Shown here in pieces: positions 1 to 9,039 of a stretch of 64,000 nt of DNA. Origin of the DNA: an uncultured Planctomycetaceae bacterium (GTDB lineage Bacteria > Planctomycetota > Planctomycetia > Planctomycetales > Planctomycetaceae); contig CALFSX010000038.1 in assembly GCA_937916515.1 (NCBI GenBank), positions 62,001-126,000 of the forward strand, in the 5' to 3' direction. Below the pieces are notes generated by a model. That model was not told the DNA's origin, made no database searches, and was given only the letters and a program-made list of their open reading frames with translations. The position numbers and the translations under genes are program-made. How positions within the stretch are numbered: position 1 is the stretch's first letter; the number at the start of each line of letters is the position of its first letter.

Positions 1-3000
1 GCCGAGTGAGACTCGCACCCCGGTGCAAAACAGCGGGAGCTCGCCGCCGTCTTTTCGAAGGGCATGCAATTCCGTGGAGTTTTCACCCAATACAAACACG
101 TCACGGATGACCGCCGCAATCCGCTCGCGATCCCGCGGCACGATCGTATCGAGGGCAGTGTGATGTGTCATCTCTTCGTCTGACCAGCCGAGCAGAGTGT
201 CGTAGTTGTGGTTCCACCGGACGTATCGGCCGCTCTGGTCGAACGCGAAGGCGATGCCCGGTAAGCTTCCAAACATAGCCTGGAGAAGGCTTTTCTCCTC
301 GACGAGAGCTTGTTCAGCAGCTTTTCTTTCGGTGACATCGATTGAGATTCCGGTTAGACACACGGGCAGGCCCGCCGGATCGCTTTCAAGGGTTCCCCAC
401 TCCTCAAGCCACCGCGTTGTGCCGTCAGGGCGGACCACCCGGTACAGATTTCGGTAATCCGAACCATCGGCCAGACACGCTGCGATTCCGGCATCGAACT
501 GCTCTCGATCGTCCGGGTGCACCCTTGCCCGCACTGCGGCCACCGACTCAGGGGCATGCAGGTTCATCGGCAGGGCAGGTTCGGTGCTGAAGTACCGGCT
601 GACAGAGCCGGTCGCTGCGTCCCAAACGAACGCGACGGCAGTGGCTGCCGACAGCGCAATGCGGAGGCGAGCTTCGCTCTCACGGATCGCGTCCTCAGCC
701 CGCTTCCGTTCGGTAATATCGCGATTGAACCCCATCACGAGCCATTCGCCACCGATCTCGACGGCAGACGCAATGACTTCCAGGGGAAAGGTCGTTCCGT
801 CTTTGCGGCGGTGGGCCACCTCGAACGTGAGCGATTCGCCGGCCCGAAGCCGACGCATGCGGTCCGGCAGATTGGCGGCGTCGTCGGGCACATCGAGTTC
901 CTGCATTCGCATGGAAAAAAGTTCTTCCTTCGAGTACCCGTGCATCTTGACCGCGGCCGGGTTCGCAGCCCGGATGCGGCCCGTGAGGTCCATCAGGAAG
1001 ATCGCGTCGCTGCTGGTTTCGATCAGCGTGCGGTACCGCAGCTCGCTCTCCCGCAGCGCCTGTTCGGCCCGCTTTCGCTCGGTGATGTCGGTGATGAATC
1101 CCATGGACCGGTTGCCGGTGAGGCGGACCGCCGCGATCGAGATCTGACGCAACTCACCCGACTTCTGCCTGAGCAACCAGTCGACCTCGATCGCACCGTC
1201 CTGCTTGATGCGGTCGAACGAGGGCCGGGACTCGGCCTTCGCCTCGGGGGTGGTCAGGTCGCCGACGCCCATCCGGAGCAGCTCCTCCCGGTCGTACCCG
1301 GAGATGCGGCACGAGGCCGGGTTGACGTCGACGTAGCGGCCGTTCTCATCCAGTACGACGAGCCCGGTCGGGGCATACTCGATGTACGCCCGGAACCGCT
1401 CCTCGCTCTCCCGCAGAGCCTGCTCGGACCGCTTCTGTTCGGTAATATCCGTGGCGATGTTTGAATAGCCAAAAACCGTGCCGTCGGGATCGCGGAGCAG
1501 GACCACGGTGTTGATGATCGGCACCCGCTTCCCTGTCAGTGTCAACAGGTCGAACTCCCCTGACCAGGTGCCGGTTTCCCGGGTTTGCGTCAAAACGCTC
1601 TCGGCCAGAAACTGGTGGTTCTCCGAGGGGACGAGTTCCCAGAACGCGCGCCGGGTGACATCGTCGCCATCGGGAAATTCGAGGAGCGTGCGGAAAGCCG
1701 GGTTCATGTATGTGAGGGTCCCGTCCAGGCGCGAGATCCCGATGTCCTGGCCCGCGGCTTCGCAAAGGCGATAGAACTGCTCGGCCCGCGCGGATGCGAC
1801 GCTCAGGTCGGCAAGAGCCCGTTCAGCTTCATCTCGTGCCCGGCCAACTGCATCCTCGGCCTGTTTGCGCTCTGTGACATCGAGAACGGCCCCGACGGTT
1901 CGTATGGGTTGACGAGCGGTGCCTTCGCCCTCGAAGTATGTCTGCGACCGCGTGTCCAGCCACCGGAGCGAGCCATCGGGGCGAATAATTCGGTGCTCAA
2001 TGTCGAACAGGCCGTCACCTTTCGGATCGTGCGCCAGGCGAACCGCCTCCGCGATGCGTTCTCGATCACCCGGATGGACCAAATTGATGTAGTCCGCCAG
2101 CGCTACGCGTTGGTTTTCTTCACACCATCCGTTGATGATCTGTTGCTCGCGGGACCAGTAAATCTCGTCGGTGCGGTGGTCGTGATCGAAAATGCCAATC
2201 TGCGCGACCCGGATCGCCTGACCCAGGCGGTATTCACTTTCCCTCAGAGCCTGCTCTGTTCGTCGGCGTTCGGTGATATCCGTGATTGAGCCGGTCATGC
2301 GGACCGGCTTACCTGCAGCGTCCCATTCGGCCTGGCCACGCGACCGCACCCAGAGGTAGTCCCCCCTCTTGTGACGGAGCCGGAGTTCCATGTCATAGGG
2401 CTGTCGGCTCTGAAGGTGCCGCTCGGCTGCTTCCCACGCGGCCGAAAAGTCATTGGGGTGGACGCGTTCGGTGAAAGTTTCGAGGCGATTCGGCAATTCG
2501 TCAGGCAGGTAACCAAGCAGTTCCAGCCAACGGATGGAGAAATAGTGCTCGCCGCTGGCAATATCCCATTCCCACAATCCGTCGTTGGTTCCACGCTCTG
2601 CCCGCCGGTAACGGGCTTCGCTGTCGCGAAGTGCCTCTTCTGCCAGTTTCCGTCTGGAGATATCTGTGTGCGTGCCAAGCATGCGCAGCGGTTTCCCATC
2701 AGCGTCGTGCGCGACGATGCTCCCGATAGACAGAGTCCAAAGCCAACCTCCGGTGCTGGTGCGCTGGCGGAACTCCACATCATAGCCCGAAACTTCGCCG
2801 CGGACGTAGGCATCGAAGGTACTGTAGACTTTCTCTCGGTCGTCAGGGTGAAGACGCTCGGCCCATTTTGCATTGCTTTCCTCAAAGGTCGCCGGGTCGT
2901 GCCCGATCATCGTAGCGTATTCCGGGCTGACTTTGGCGTCACCCGTGGTGAGATCGAGATCGTAGAGCCCCTGGCCAGCCGCACGCAGCGACAGCCGCAG

Positions 3001-3069
3001 TTGCTCCTCGCTCTCGCGGAGCGCTTGCTCAGCTTGTTTCCGATCGCTGATGTCGATGAACGACGCCAT
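1..3069 (-). CDS. Multi-PAS sensor protein, downstream part (partial, after in-frame stop)
   Basis: This is the continuation, in the same frame, of the multi-PAS protein that starts near 4983. It is separated from the upstream part only by a TAG at 3097-3099. The first in-frame ATG after that stop is at 3069, with no convincing ribosome binding site. I followed the frame through eight PAS units. Each ends in the usual D[IV][TS]xRK signature followed by a short A-E-x-A-L-R-E-S-E linker helix (for example at about 3050, 2664, 2280, 1880, 1440, 1080, 720 and 339), all in register. The frame is still open at base 1, so any kinase or cyclase output domain lies outside the window. The region is clearly richer in G+C than its neighbours. 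It could be a separately translated protein, a readthrough product or the dead 3' half of a pseudogene. The family assignment is firm; whether it is expressed is unknown. Confidence 0.6.
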   Translation of the reverse strand, partial: MASFIDISDRKQAEQALRESEEQLRLSLRAAGQGLYDLDLTTGDAKVSPEYATMIGHDPATFEESNAKWAERLHPDDREKVYSTFDAYVRGEVSGYDVEFRQRTSTGGWLWTLSIGSIVAHDADGKPLRMLGTHTDISRRKLAEEALRDSEARYRRAERGTNDGLWEWDIASGEHYFSIRWLELLGYLPDELPNRLETFTERVHPNDFSAAWEAAERHLQSRQPYDMELRLRHKRGDYLWVRSRGQAEWDAAGKPVRMTGSITDITERRRTEQALRESEYRLGQAIRVAQIGIFDHDHRTDEIYWSREQQIINGWCEENQRVALADYINLVHPGDRERIAEAVRLAHDPKGDGLFDIEHRIIRPDGSLRWLDTRSQTYFEGEGTARQPIRTVGAVLDVTERKQAEDAVGRARDEAERALADLSVASARAEQFYRLCEAAGQDIGISRLDGTLTYMNPAFRTLLEFPDGDDVTRRAFWELVPSENHQFLAESVLTQTRETGTWSGEFDLLTLTGKRVPIINTVVLLRDPDGTVFGYSNIATDITEQKRSEQALRESEERFRAYIEYAPTGLVVLDENGRYVDVNPASCRISGYDREELLRMGVGDLTTPEAKAESRPSFDRIKQDGAIEVDWLLRQKSGELRQISIAAVRLTGNRSMGFITDITERKRAEQALRESELRYRTLIETSSDAIFLMDLTGRIRAANPAAVKMHGYSKEELFSMRMQELDVPDDAANLPDRMRRLRAGESLTFEVAHRRKDGTTFPLEVIASAVEIGGEWLVMGFNRDITERKRAEDAIRESEARLRIALSAATAVAFVWDAATGSVSRYFSTEPALPMNLHAPESVAAVRARVHPDDREQFDAGIAACLADGSDYRNLYRVVRPDGTTRWLEEWGTLESDPAGLPVCLTGISIDVTERKAAEQALVEEKSLLQAMFGSLPGIAFAFDQSGRYVRWNHNYDTLLGWSDEEMTHHTALDTIVPRDRERIAAVIRDVFVLGENSTELHALRKDGGELPLFCTGVRVSLG

Positions 3070-3096
3070 CAGATTCACCGGTCGACCGTGACGGTC

Positions 3097-4983
3097 CTAG
3101 ATCAGGTTGGCGGAAACCTGAGCATCAAAAACTGTTCCGTCGCGGCGAAGTCCCCGCAGTTCTCCAACCCAGCGACCGCTGGCGTGGAGAATCTGAATCG
3201 CAGCCTCGGCCTGCTCGGGATTCTCACACAACTCCTGTGGAGTCCGCCCCAGAATCTCATCGTCGTGATCGTATCCCCAAAACTGGACGAATGCGTGATT
3301 CACATAGATGATTCGGCCAGCGGCATCGCCAATGGCGATCGCGTTGAGCGAGGTGGCGATCGCTGTGTCCTTGAGTCGCAGTGTCTCCTCCGAAACTTTA
3401 CGTTCGGTCACGTCGCGGATGTAACCATGCCAGATGGTACTGCCGTCCGGCAAGCGCTCGGGAACCGCGTGCCCATCCAACCACCGAAGACCGCGCTTCG
3501 GCAGCTGAACCCGGTACTCGCAGCGCCATGGTTCCAGCGATTCGAGCGAGCGGCGGATGGTTTCCACGACCGCATCAAAATCTTCGGCGTGCAGTTGCCC
3601 GAAGACCGCCTCTGTGGATATGCGTACTTCCTCGGGCGTGACCTCGTAGATGTCACGGATTCCTTCGCTGGCGTATGGGAAGCAACTTCGACCGTCCGGC
3701 CACTGTTGGAACTGGTAGATGACGCCGGGAACCTGTTCGGACAGCTTTTGCAACAGCGCGTCGCGGGCGTGCAATTGTACGTCGGCCTGTTTCTCGGCCG
3801 TCACGTCGTTCAGGATTCCGTTCCACATGATCCGGCCGGAGGCGGTGATGGGCTCCGGAATCGACCGAGCTTTAACCCATCGCGTGTCGCCGGTTTTGGT
3901 CTGAAATCGGAATGTGTGCTGCCAGGGAGTGCCGTTCCGGGCAGACTCCTGAATCGTTTGCTGGACGCCGAGAATGTCGTCCGGGGTGATCCGCCCCCAA
4001 ATTCGATCGGGCTGGGCAATCACCTCGTCCGGCGTGTACCCTGTCAAATCCGTCGCCCCGCGGCTGACGAATGCGAACCCATCGGTGCCATCGGAGTCGA
4101 GATAATACTGGTAAACGACGCCCGGCACGGCTTCGGTGATGCTACGGAAACGCTCCTCGCTCTTCCGAAGAGCCGATTCGGCGACCTTCCGCTCGGCAAT
4201 TTCGCGTTCCAATCGGAGGCTCCGCTCGTGTCCGAATAACATCGCGCAGCGGACGTCTTCTGCGGTGTCGCGTCGGAACCATGATGCGAGCCACGACAGG
4301 ACGAAGCGAACGGGGCGACGGCGAGGGTGGCGGACCCGGAACGCTGCCCCACGCTCGATCGGTTCCCAGGTGACGATCGACGGTGCCAGCCCAAAATAGG
4401 TGGTCAACGCCCCGAACCCGATCGAATGGGCCTCCCAGAAGAGGTTCGACGGCATGGCAAACCCTGGTTCCAGCACCTCTTCAACCAGCACTTCCCGATC
4501 GCTGACCTGTGTGAACCGCGTTCTCAGGCATCGGTACAGTTGCTGAATGGCTCCGACTTCGGGGGCGGCGAGCCGTTCGAAGTATCGAGCCGGATGGAAC
4601 CAGAGTCCCGCAGCAGACAGAAGCGGCCGGAGATATGCGGATCCCTGATAGGATGTACACAGTTCAACCAGCTTATCAGTGGGCAGATCACCGTTACTGT
4701 TTTGAAAGAAGACGAGGTAGTCGTCCCACGGAATTGAGGCCGCTTGGTTTTGTAATTCGTCCAGCGTCCATTCTAATCCACGAGTGAGATGCGCGGTCGG
4801 TAATCCCATTCGCTGGAGTTGTTGGATCGCATAGCCCGTCGCCCGGCATGAGACGTCGCCAAGAGGCGGGTGAGGTTTCGCGGCCATTCGTTCTGTCAGG
4901 CTGTGTGGGAAATCGGATGTGATTTGTATGACCGGGAATAGTCGGGAAGCCACCAGTGTGCGGGGCTCGGTGCTGCCTCGCAT
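3097..4983 (-). CDS. Multi-PAS sensor protein, N-terminal part ending at in-frame TAG
   Basis: This is the N-terminal part of a giant sensory protein. The first ~220 residues have no PAS signature; the stretch around GYAIQQLQRMGLP looks like a small ligand-sensing domain that I cannot name. Three PAS/PAC units follow, separated by linker helices such as ERKVAESALRKSEERFRSI. The third stops at ANLI-TAG, exactly where a PAC segment would continue as D-R-H-G-R-P. The same frame does continue that way after the stop, so the protein is cut inside a domain rather than at a boundary. The longest open reading starts at a TTG (5055); ATG 4983 and ATG 4887 are better candidates and neither has a clear ribosome binding site. 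The likely role is signal perception for a histidine kinase, but no output domain is present in this fragment. Confidence 0.65.
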   Translation of the reverse strand: MRGSTEPRTLVASRLFPVIQITSDFPHSLTERMAAKPHPPLGDVSCRATGYAIQQLQRMGLPTAHLTRGLEWTLDELQNQAASIPWDDYLVFFQNSNGDLPTDKLVELCTSYQGSAYLRPLLSAAGLWFHPARYFERLAAPEVGAIQQLYRCLRTRFTQVSDREVLVEEVLEPGFAMPSNLFWEAHSIGFGALTTYFGLAPSIVTWEPIERGAAFRVRHPRRRPVRFVLSWLASWFRRDTAEDVRCAMLFGHERSLRLEREIAERKVAESALRKSEERFRSITEAVPGVVYQYYLDSDGTDGFAFVSRGATDLTGYTPDEVIAQPDRIWGRITPDDILGVQQTIQESARNGTPWQHTFRFQTKTGDTRWVKARSIPEPITASGRIMWNGILNDVTAEKQADVQLHARDALLQKLSEQVPGVIYQFQQWPDGRSCFPYASEGIRDIYEVTPEEVRISTEAVFGQLHAEDFDAVVETIRRSLESLEPWRCEYRVQLPKRGLRWLDGHAVPERLPDGSTIWHGYIRDVTERKVSEETLRLKDTAIATSLNAIAIGDAAGRIIYVNHAFVQFWGYDHDDEILGRTPQELCENPEQAEAAIQILHASGRWVGELRGLRRDGTVFDAQVSANLI

Positions 4984-5651
4984 CACTGTAGCTTCGACGG
5001 GATTTTGGTGATCACCCAGTGTACCAGCCCGTCTGGCATCTGTCTTGCGGGACAAATCGTTCGTTGTCGTACATTACGCTGGCAGAACAAATTGAACCAG
5101 GCCCCCAATTTTGGTTCGACGGTCTGTCACTGACGATCGATTCGATATTCGACCTGAACATCGTTAAACGGACAACGGAATTGCAATAGATACGCCGTGA
5201 GTTGCAGATCTGTCCCGTCGTCTTCTCCGTTACCGTAGTGAAAACTGGGCCATCCACCTGTCTTGTGGGCGATTTCCACAGAGGATGGGGCCCTCCCAAA
5301 GCTCTTGTTAGCCAACCGTTGATGAATTCTCGATTTGCAGTTTCAGGTTCGCAATCCAGCCAGTTAAATGCCTTAGAGGCCTCAGGAGCAGTTGGCTTTG
5401 TGGGCATGAACAGATGCCCCAGAGTGAATAAAAATAGAACCGGGCCATCCACCCTGAGGTTCATATTGATATGACGGATTTAGCGCAGAGGCGTTGTAAA
5501 CCCCCGAGGCGAGCTTGGGGGCGGCGTGTGTCTTGTCTCAAAGTTTGTCGGGGCTCTAAAACAGGATGGACAGAAGTCTCTCAGCCTTTTGGGCTGAGTG
5601 ACACACATCCAATTCATCAGCAAGTGCCGCTCCGCTGTTGGGACGTAAGGA
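4984..5651. other. Intergenic region with a decayed ORF and short repeats
   Basis: No convincing gene is visible. Overlapping minus-strand frames between about 5127 and 5464 contain protein-like fragments (for example HKTGGWPSFHYGNGED followed by a short tail), but no single frame holds together, which suggests a decayed gene. The 12-mer GGGCCATCCACC occurs twice, at 5247-5258 and 5442-5453. Two hairpins lie near 5501-5521 and 5580-5598. Confidence 0.4.
5580..5598. terminator. Hairpin downstream of the small lipoprotein gene
   Basis: CTCAGCC and GGCTGAG form a perfect 7-bp stem around a TTTTG loop. It lies 54 bases past the stop of the minus-strand lipoprotein gene. There is no U-tract on that strand, so it is at best a weak terminator or an mRNA 3' stabiliser. 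Confidence 0.3.
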
Positions 5652-5939
5652 TCAGTCGATTCCCAGGTTGCGTTCGATGTGTCGTGCTTCCGGCGACATC
5701 ACCAGATCCTGCCACCAGCGGTCCGGATCGCGTTCGCGTTCCTGGTCAAATCGGCCTTCCTTGCCGACGAATTCCCATTCGTCAACTTCATCGCCCGACA
5801 GTGCGTTGCCGTCGTTCGGATTGGGTTTGAACATTCGCATCGACTGCGACATCGCGTCCCGACTGGCGGTCAGCATGGTGCACCCGGTTGACGAAAAGGC
5901 AAAAACTGCAACGATAAGCGTTGAAATGCAGCGTTTCAT
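5652..5939 (-). CDS. Small predicted lipoprotein
   Basis: A 95-residue protein with a typical lipoprotein signal: a basic start (MKRC), a hydrophobic stretch (LIVAVFAFS) and a lipobox ending STG-Cys at residue 20. The mature part is short, charged and has no transmembrane segment. Its C-terminal half is rich in Glu, Arg and Trp (around DPDRWWQDLVMSPEARHIE). It is probably an outer-membrane-anchored or periplasmic protein. I do not recognise a named family; proteins of this shape are commonly annotated as hypothetical lipoproteins in planctomycetes. It stands alone on the minus strand, divergent from the PIG-L gene. Confidence 0.7.
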   Translation of the reverse strand: MKRCISTLIVAVFAFSSTGCTMLTASRDAMSQSMRMFKPNPNDGNALSGDEVDEWEFVGKEGRFDQERERDPDRWWQDLVMSPEARHIERNLGID

Positions 5940-6092
5940 TGGAAACTCGCAGTTTCAAAAACAGGCAGAATCTGCTGCAGCCTTTGAGGTTGCCGCGGCA
6001 GGATTCCAGCGAGTGAGCGTGAGATTGTAAGAGAGAGTCAATGCGCGCAATCGTGTCATAATTCGTCAATTGCGCCCATAGGAAAAAGTTTG

Positions 6093-6788
6093 ATGCAACC
6101 ATTGGATATTCTGGTCGTCGCCCCGCATCCGGATGATGCTGAAATCAGCGTGGGAGGCATCATTGCCGCATCTCGCCATCAGGGGCTGCGCGTGGGTGTG
6201 GTGGAACTTACCAGTGGTGAGCCGACTCCGCACGGAACGCCGGAACTGCGCCGCAAAGAAACAGCTGCGGCAACGGAGATTCTGGATTTATCGTGGAGAC
6301 AGAATCTGGAACTTCCCAACAGAAGTCTTCAACCGACTTTGGAAGCACGCCGTCGGCTGGCAGAAGTGTTCCGAGCGACTCGCCCCAGAATCATTCTGGC
6401 GCCCTATTGGCAGGACGCCCACCCAGATCACGTGGCCGCCAGCAGCTTGTGCGACGATGCTCGATTTTGGTCGAAGCTAAGCCGTTCAGATCTTGCCGGC
6501 GATCCGTGCTGGCCGCCGACGCTGCTGCACTTTTTCAGTATTCATCTAAGAATTCATCCGGCCGCATCCGTTGTTGTGGATGTGTCGCCGTTTATTGAAA
6601 CCAAGATGAATGCAGTAAAGGCCTACAGAAGTCAGCTGATTGAAGGACGTAGTCTGGAACATCCGACGGTGATCGACGACATTCGTGACCGAACGCGATA
6701 CTGGGGGTGGACGATCGGTAAAGCTTATGCGGAGCCACTATTTAACAGAGAGCAGGTTGGTATTCGCAGTCTGAACGATGTTCTGTAA
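6093..6788 (+). CDS. PIG-L family N-acetylglucosaminyl deacetylase (BshB1-like)
   Basis: A zinc-dependent de-N-acetylase of the PIG-L/LmbE family, 231 residues. The N-terminal metal site is visible as [13 protein letters not shown] (His-Pro-Asp-Asp). The second conserved block is HPDHVAAS near residue 110, which supplies another zinc ligand. The length and these motifs resemble BshB1, which deacetylates GlcNAc-malate in bacillithiol synthesis, but no bshA or bshC is present here, so the exact substrate is open. An in-frame TTG directly precedes the chosen ATG; ATG 6093 is preferred because AGGAAA lies at a suitable distance upstream. It is a soluble cytoplasmic protein. Family assignment is secure, pathway assignment is inference. 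Confidence 0.85.
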   Translation: MQPLDILVVAPHPDDAEISVGGIIAASRHQGLRVGVVELTSGEPTPHGTPELRRKETAAATEILDLSWRQNLELPNRSLQPTLEARRRLAEVFRATRPRIILAPYWQDAHPDHVAASSLCDDARFWSKLSRSDLAGDPCWPPTLLHFFSIHLRIHPAASVVVDVSPFIETKMNAVKAYRSQLIEGRSLEHPTVIDDIRDRTRYWGWTIGKAYAEPLFNREQVGIRSLNDVL

Positions 6789-6882
6789 ACGGTCGGGGGC
6801 TCAGATTTTTACCTGATTAATAACCTGAATCGATTCGTCACAACAGGTTGTGCGGCTGGCACTGAATGAGTCGTGCGATAGG

Positions 6883-7590
6883 TCAATCGCTGTATGCGAT
6901 CTTTGCCCTTGGCGAGTTTGCGACGTAAAGTGAATCAACTTTTTGACGTACCATTTCAGCCGCTTCGCGTTCTTCAGATTCGTTCAGAACCTTCAGTTCG
7001 TCGGCATCAAGTGGTTTGCCATAGATCACAGTTACTGTTGCTGGTCGCACAAACCATGCACCTTTCGGCATGGCTTTGTCGGCACCGATAATGGCTACAG
7101 GATAGACGGGGACGTCAGTCCTTCTAACCAACGACATGAATCCGGGCTTGAACGTTTGAGGTGCTCCGGACGAACGCGTACCTTCAGGAAAGATGCCCAC
7201 CAGGTAGCCTTGTTCAAGTCGATCCAGCGCCGTTCGAACACTTCCGCCTCGAAAGGCGGTTCGGCTAATAGGAATCACGTGCGTGTTTCTGCAAATCCAG
7301 CCAATGAATGGCACCTTGAACAGGCTGTCGCGAGCCAGATACGAAACGGCTCTTGATAGTCTGACGGCCACAAACAGCGGATCCAGATAGCTTTGGTGAT
7401 TCACCAGCAGCACACCGCCCCGATTGTTGTCGAGGTTTTCGGCACCAATGATTTTGGTTCGGCACCAGAATCTTAGAGGCAGGTAAACGACCAGGTGGAT
7501 GAACATCCATGTCAGGCTGCGCCGAGAGTTTGGGGCTGTGGACGGTAAGTTATCAACGCTGTTATTGGTTGTGTTGTCTTCAGGTTCCAT
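6883..7590 (-). CDS. plsC: 1-acyl-sn-glycerol-3-phosphate acyltransferase
   Basis: A lysophosphatidic acid acyltransferase family protein, which transfers an acyl group to lysophosphatidate at the inner membrane face during phospholipid synthesis. The catalytic NHxxxxD box is seen as NHQSYLD, the substrate-binding block as FPEGTRS, and a further family block as PVYPVAIIG. A hydrophobic segment near residues 28-45 (WMFIHLVVYLPLRF) fits membrane attachment. At 235 residues it is normal for the family. The first ~25 residues are Asn/Ser-rich and may be an extension. It is convergent with the PIG-L gene and lies downstream of the HAD phosphatase gene on the same strand. Confidence 0.88.
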   Translation of the reverse strand: MEPEDNTTNNSVDNLPSTAPNSRRSLTWMFIHLVVYLPLRFWCRTKIIGAENLDNNRGGVLLVNHQSYLDPLFVAVRLSRAVSYLARDSLFKVPFIGWICRNTHVIPISRTAFRGGSVRTALDRLEQGYLVGIFPEGTRSSGAPQTFKPGFMSLVRRTDVPVYPVAIIGADKAMPKGAWFVRPATVTVIYGKPLDADELKVLNESEEREAAEMVRQKVDSLYVANSPRAKIAYSD

Positions 7591-7706
7591 AAGTCTTCAG
7601 GCTGAAATGCCTTGTTGTTGATTTCTGATCGATAAGCAATCGCGGTTGACCGCAGGATCTTTGTTAGCTGGAAAGCAGTCGGTTGAATGCGAGCAGTCTG
7701 CCGTGT

Positions 7707-8408
7707 TCAGCATCCGCCCATGGCCAGCAGCATATTGGCGACTTGTTCAAATCCGGAGAAGCTTTCCAATAGCAAATCGGGCGCATGCGGTTCCAGTTCG
7801 TGTACCGGGTAGGTTCCAGTGGCGACGGCAACGGCTTGAGCACCGATCGCTCGAGCACACCTGATGTCTGCGTCTGTGTCGCCGATGACGATTGCCTGAT
7901 GTCCGGCGACGTCGTATCCGACGTTCCTGGATGCAGTTGCCAGTGCGTTTTTTGCGACATTATCGCGGTTTGCTTCGTGGTCACCAAATCCACCAAATTG
8001 GAAATAGCTGTCGAGGCCGAATTGTCTGAGTTTAATCCAGGCCCCTTCTTCGTAGTTGCCGGTAATCAAAGACAGCGTGATGTTTGGGTGTTGTGCCAGA
8101 TGTCGAAGCAGCGGTTCAACTTCGGGAAGCAGGAATCCTTCGTCGTTGGCAAGACCGATTGATAATTCCGAAAGATAAGCAGATCGAAAGCGTTCTCGGC
8201 TTTGGTCCGAATTCTCGACCCCAAACCGCTCAAAAATCTCGTCTGTGATGCCTCGGTCAGTACGTCCTGCAGTTAAGACGCCTCCCAGCGGAAATTCGAT
8301 GCTGAATTCCCGCTGCAAGGCGGTAGAAATTGCCCTATGCCCTGCTCCACCCGTGCTTAGCAGCGTTCCATCGATATCAAAGAAGATGAATTTGTGTTGC
8401 GTCGCCAT
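7707..8408 (-). CDS. HAD-superfamily phosphohydrolase
   Basis: A haloacid dehalogenase-type hydrolase, probably a small-molecule phosphatase similar to phosphoglycolate phosphatase or beta-phosphoglucomutase. Motif I is FFDIDGTLLST near the N-terminus, with the nucleophile and acid Asp pair. Motif II is SLITGNYEEGA. Motif IV is IGDTDADIRCARAIG, which binds magnesium. The frame extends upstream to 8516, but that extension is not HAD-like; ATG 8408 places motif I at the usual position and gives 233 residues. No ribosome binding site decides the start. The substrate cannot be told from sequence. Confidence 0.85.
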   Translation of the reverse strand: MATQHKFIFFDIDGTLLSTGGAGHRAISTALQREFSIEFPLGGVLTAGRTDRGITDEIFERFGVENSDQSRERFRSAYLSELSIGLANDEGFLLPEVEPLLRHLAQHPNITLSLITGNYEEGAWIKLRQFGLDSYFQFGGFGDHEANRDNVAKNALATASRNVGYDVAGHQAIVIGDTDADIRCARAIGAQAVAVATGTYPVHELEPHAPDLLLESFSGFEQVANMLLAMGGC

Positions 8409-8625
8409 GTTGGGAGAGAGTGAAAAGTCGTGTTTGAGGGGAGGATATGGGCAAAAATCGTGAAACTGTGTGAGAATCGTGGATTCTGAGGATCTTGGGC
8501 CTTTTCTGAAGATCACTTGACCGATATTCTAGTGGGATCGATGTCTTTGGACGCTGCGTGAGCCGTCGGAAGATGAGTTAAAGACACTTTCATTGACAAA
8601 ATCTTGCATAAAACTGGTTGTTAAA

Positions 8626-8730
8626 ATGGCTAAGACAAATCGAAAACTAAGTAAGGCCAATCACGGACGACGTCCTGCCAGTTCAAAAGCTCGAAAGTTA
8701 AAGCGACGAAGCGTGAAGCTGTCGCGATAG
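8626..8730 (+). CDS. 34-residue highly basic conserved-looking protein
   Basis: A very short gene encoding MAKTNRKLSKANHGRRPASS followed by 14 more residues rich in Lys and Arg. About 40 percent of the residues are Lys or Arg and there is no acidic residue. It resembles tiny basic ribosome-associated proteins such as the bTHX type, but I cannot assign it to a named family with certainty. Support for a real gene comes from the strongly biased composition and the good rho-independent terminator 45 bases past the stop. It stands alone between the HAD gene (opposite strand) and the DUF1573 gene. Confidence 0.65.
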   Translation: MAKTNRKLSKANHGRRPASSKARKLKRRSVKLSR

Positions 8731-8774
8731 TTTGAGCTGAGTCTCAACGGCAAGTTGTTGCCCCAAAAACGTTC

Positions 8775-8804
8775 AAACCCGCTCTTTAACAGTGCGGGTT
8801 TTTT
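8775..8804 (+). terminator. Rho-independent terminator of the small basic protein gene
   Basis: AAACCCGC (8775-8782) pairs with GCGGGTTT (8794-8801), with an 11-base loop, and the stem runs directly into a T-tract (8799-8804). It fits termination of the short gene that ends at 8730. Confidence 0.8.
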
Positions 8805-9010
8805 ATTTGGTCTCGTTAAAGAGCCGGAGCTGAGTCCGAAAACAGCACTAGACGTGCTGAGATCTCTGTTAAAATGGGGTGTTGCCTGAAGGTTTGGGGA
8901 GATTTGCGAAGGTGCCTTCAGACGAAGGGGGTGCAGTTGGAGGTTCCGTTAAATCGGGATAGAAAAGCTGGATTTGGCCTGCGGGCGATTTTAAAGCGAA
9001 TAACCGCCGA

Positions 9011-9039
9011 TTGACACCTTGGGGCATTCCACCTAACGT
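9011..9039 (+). promoter_or_regulatory. Possible sigma70-type promoter
   Basis: A perfect TTGACA (9011-9016) is followed after 17 bases by TAACGT (9034-9039), which matches TATAAT poorly. It lies about 165 bases before the DUF1573 gene. The rest of 8805-9204 shows nothing recognisable. Confidence 0.3.

Noticed and set aside
517-1464. Plus-strand frame of 315 codons
   Set aside because: Same reason: antisense to PAS units that are in register on the minus strand.
2371-4239. Long plus-strand frame (622 codons) antisense to the multi-PAS gene
   Set aside because: It is the shadow of the minus-strand gene, whose frame carries repeated PAS motifs. In GC-rich DNA the opposite frame stays open by chance. 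The plus translation has no family features.
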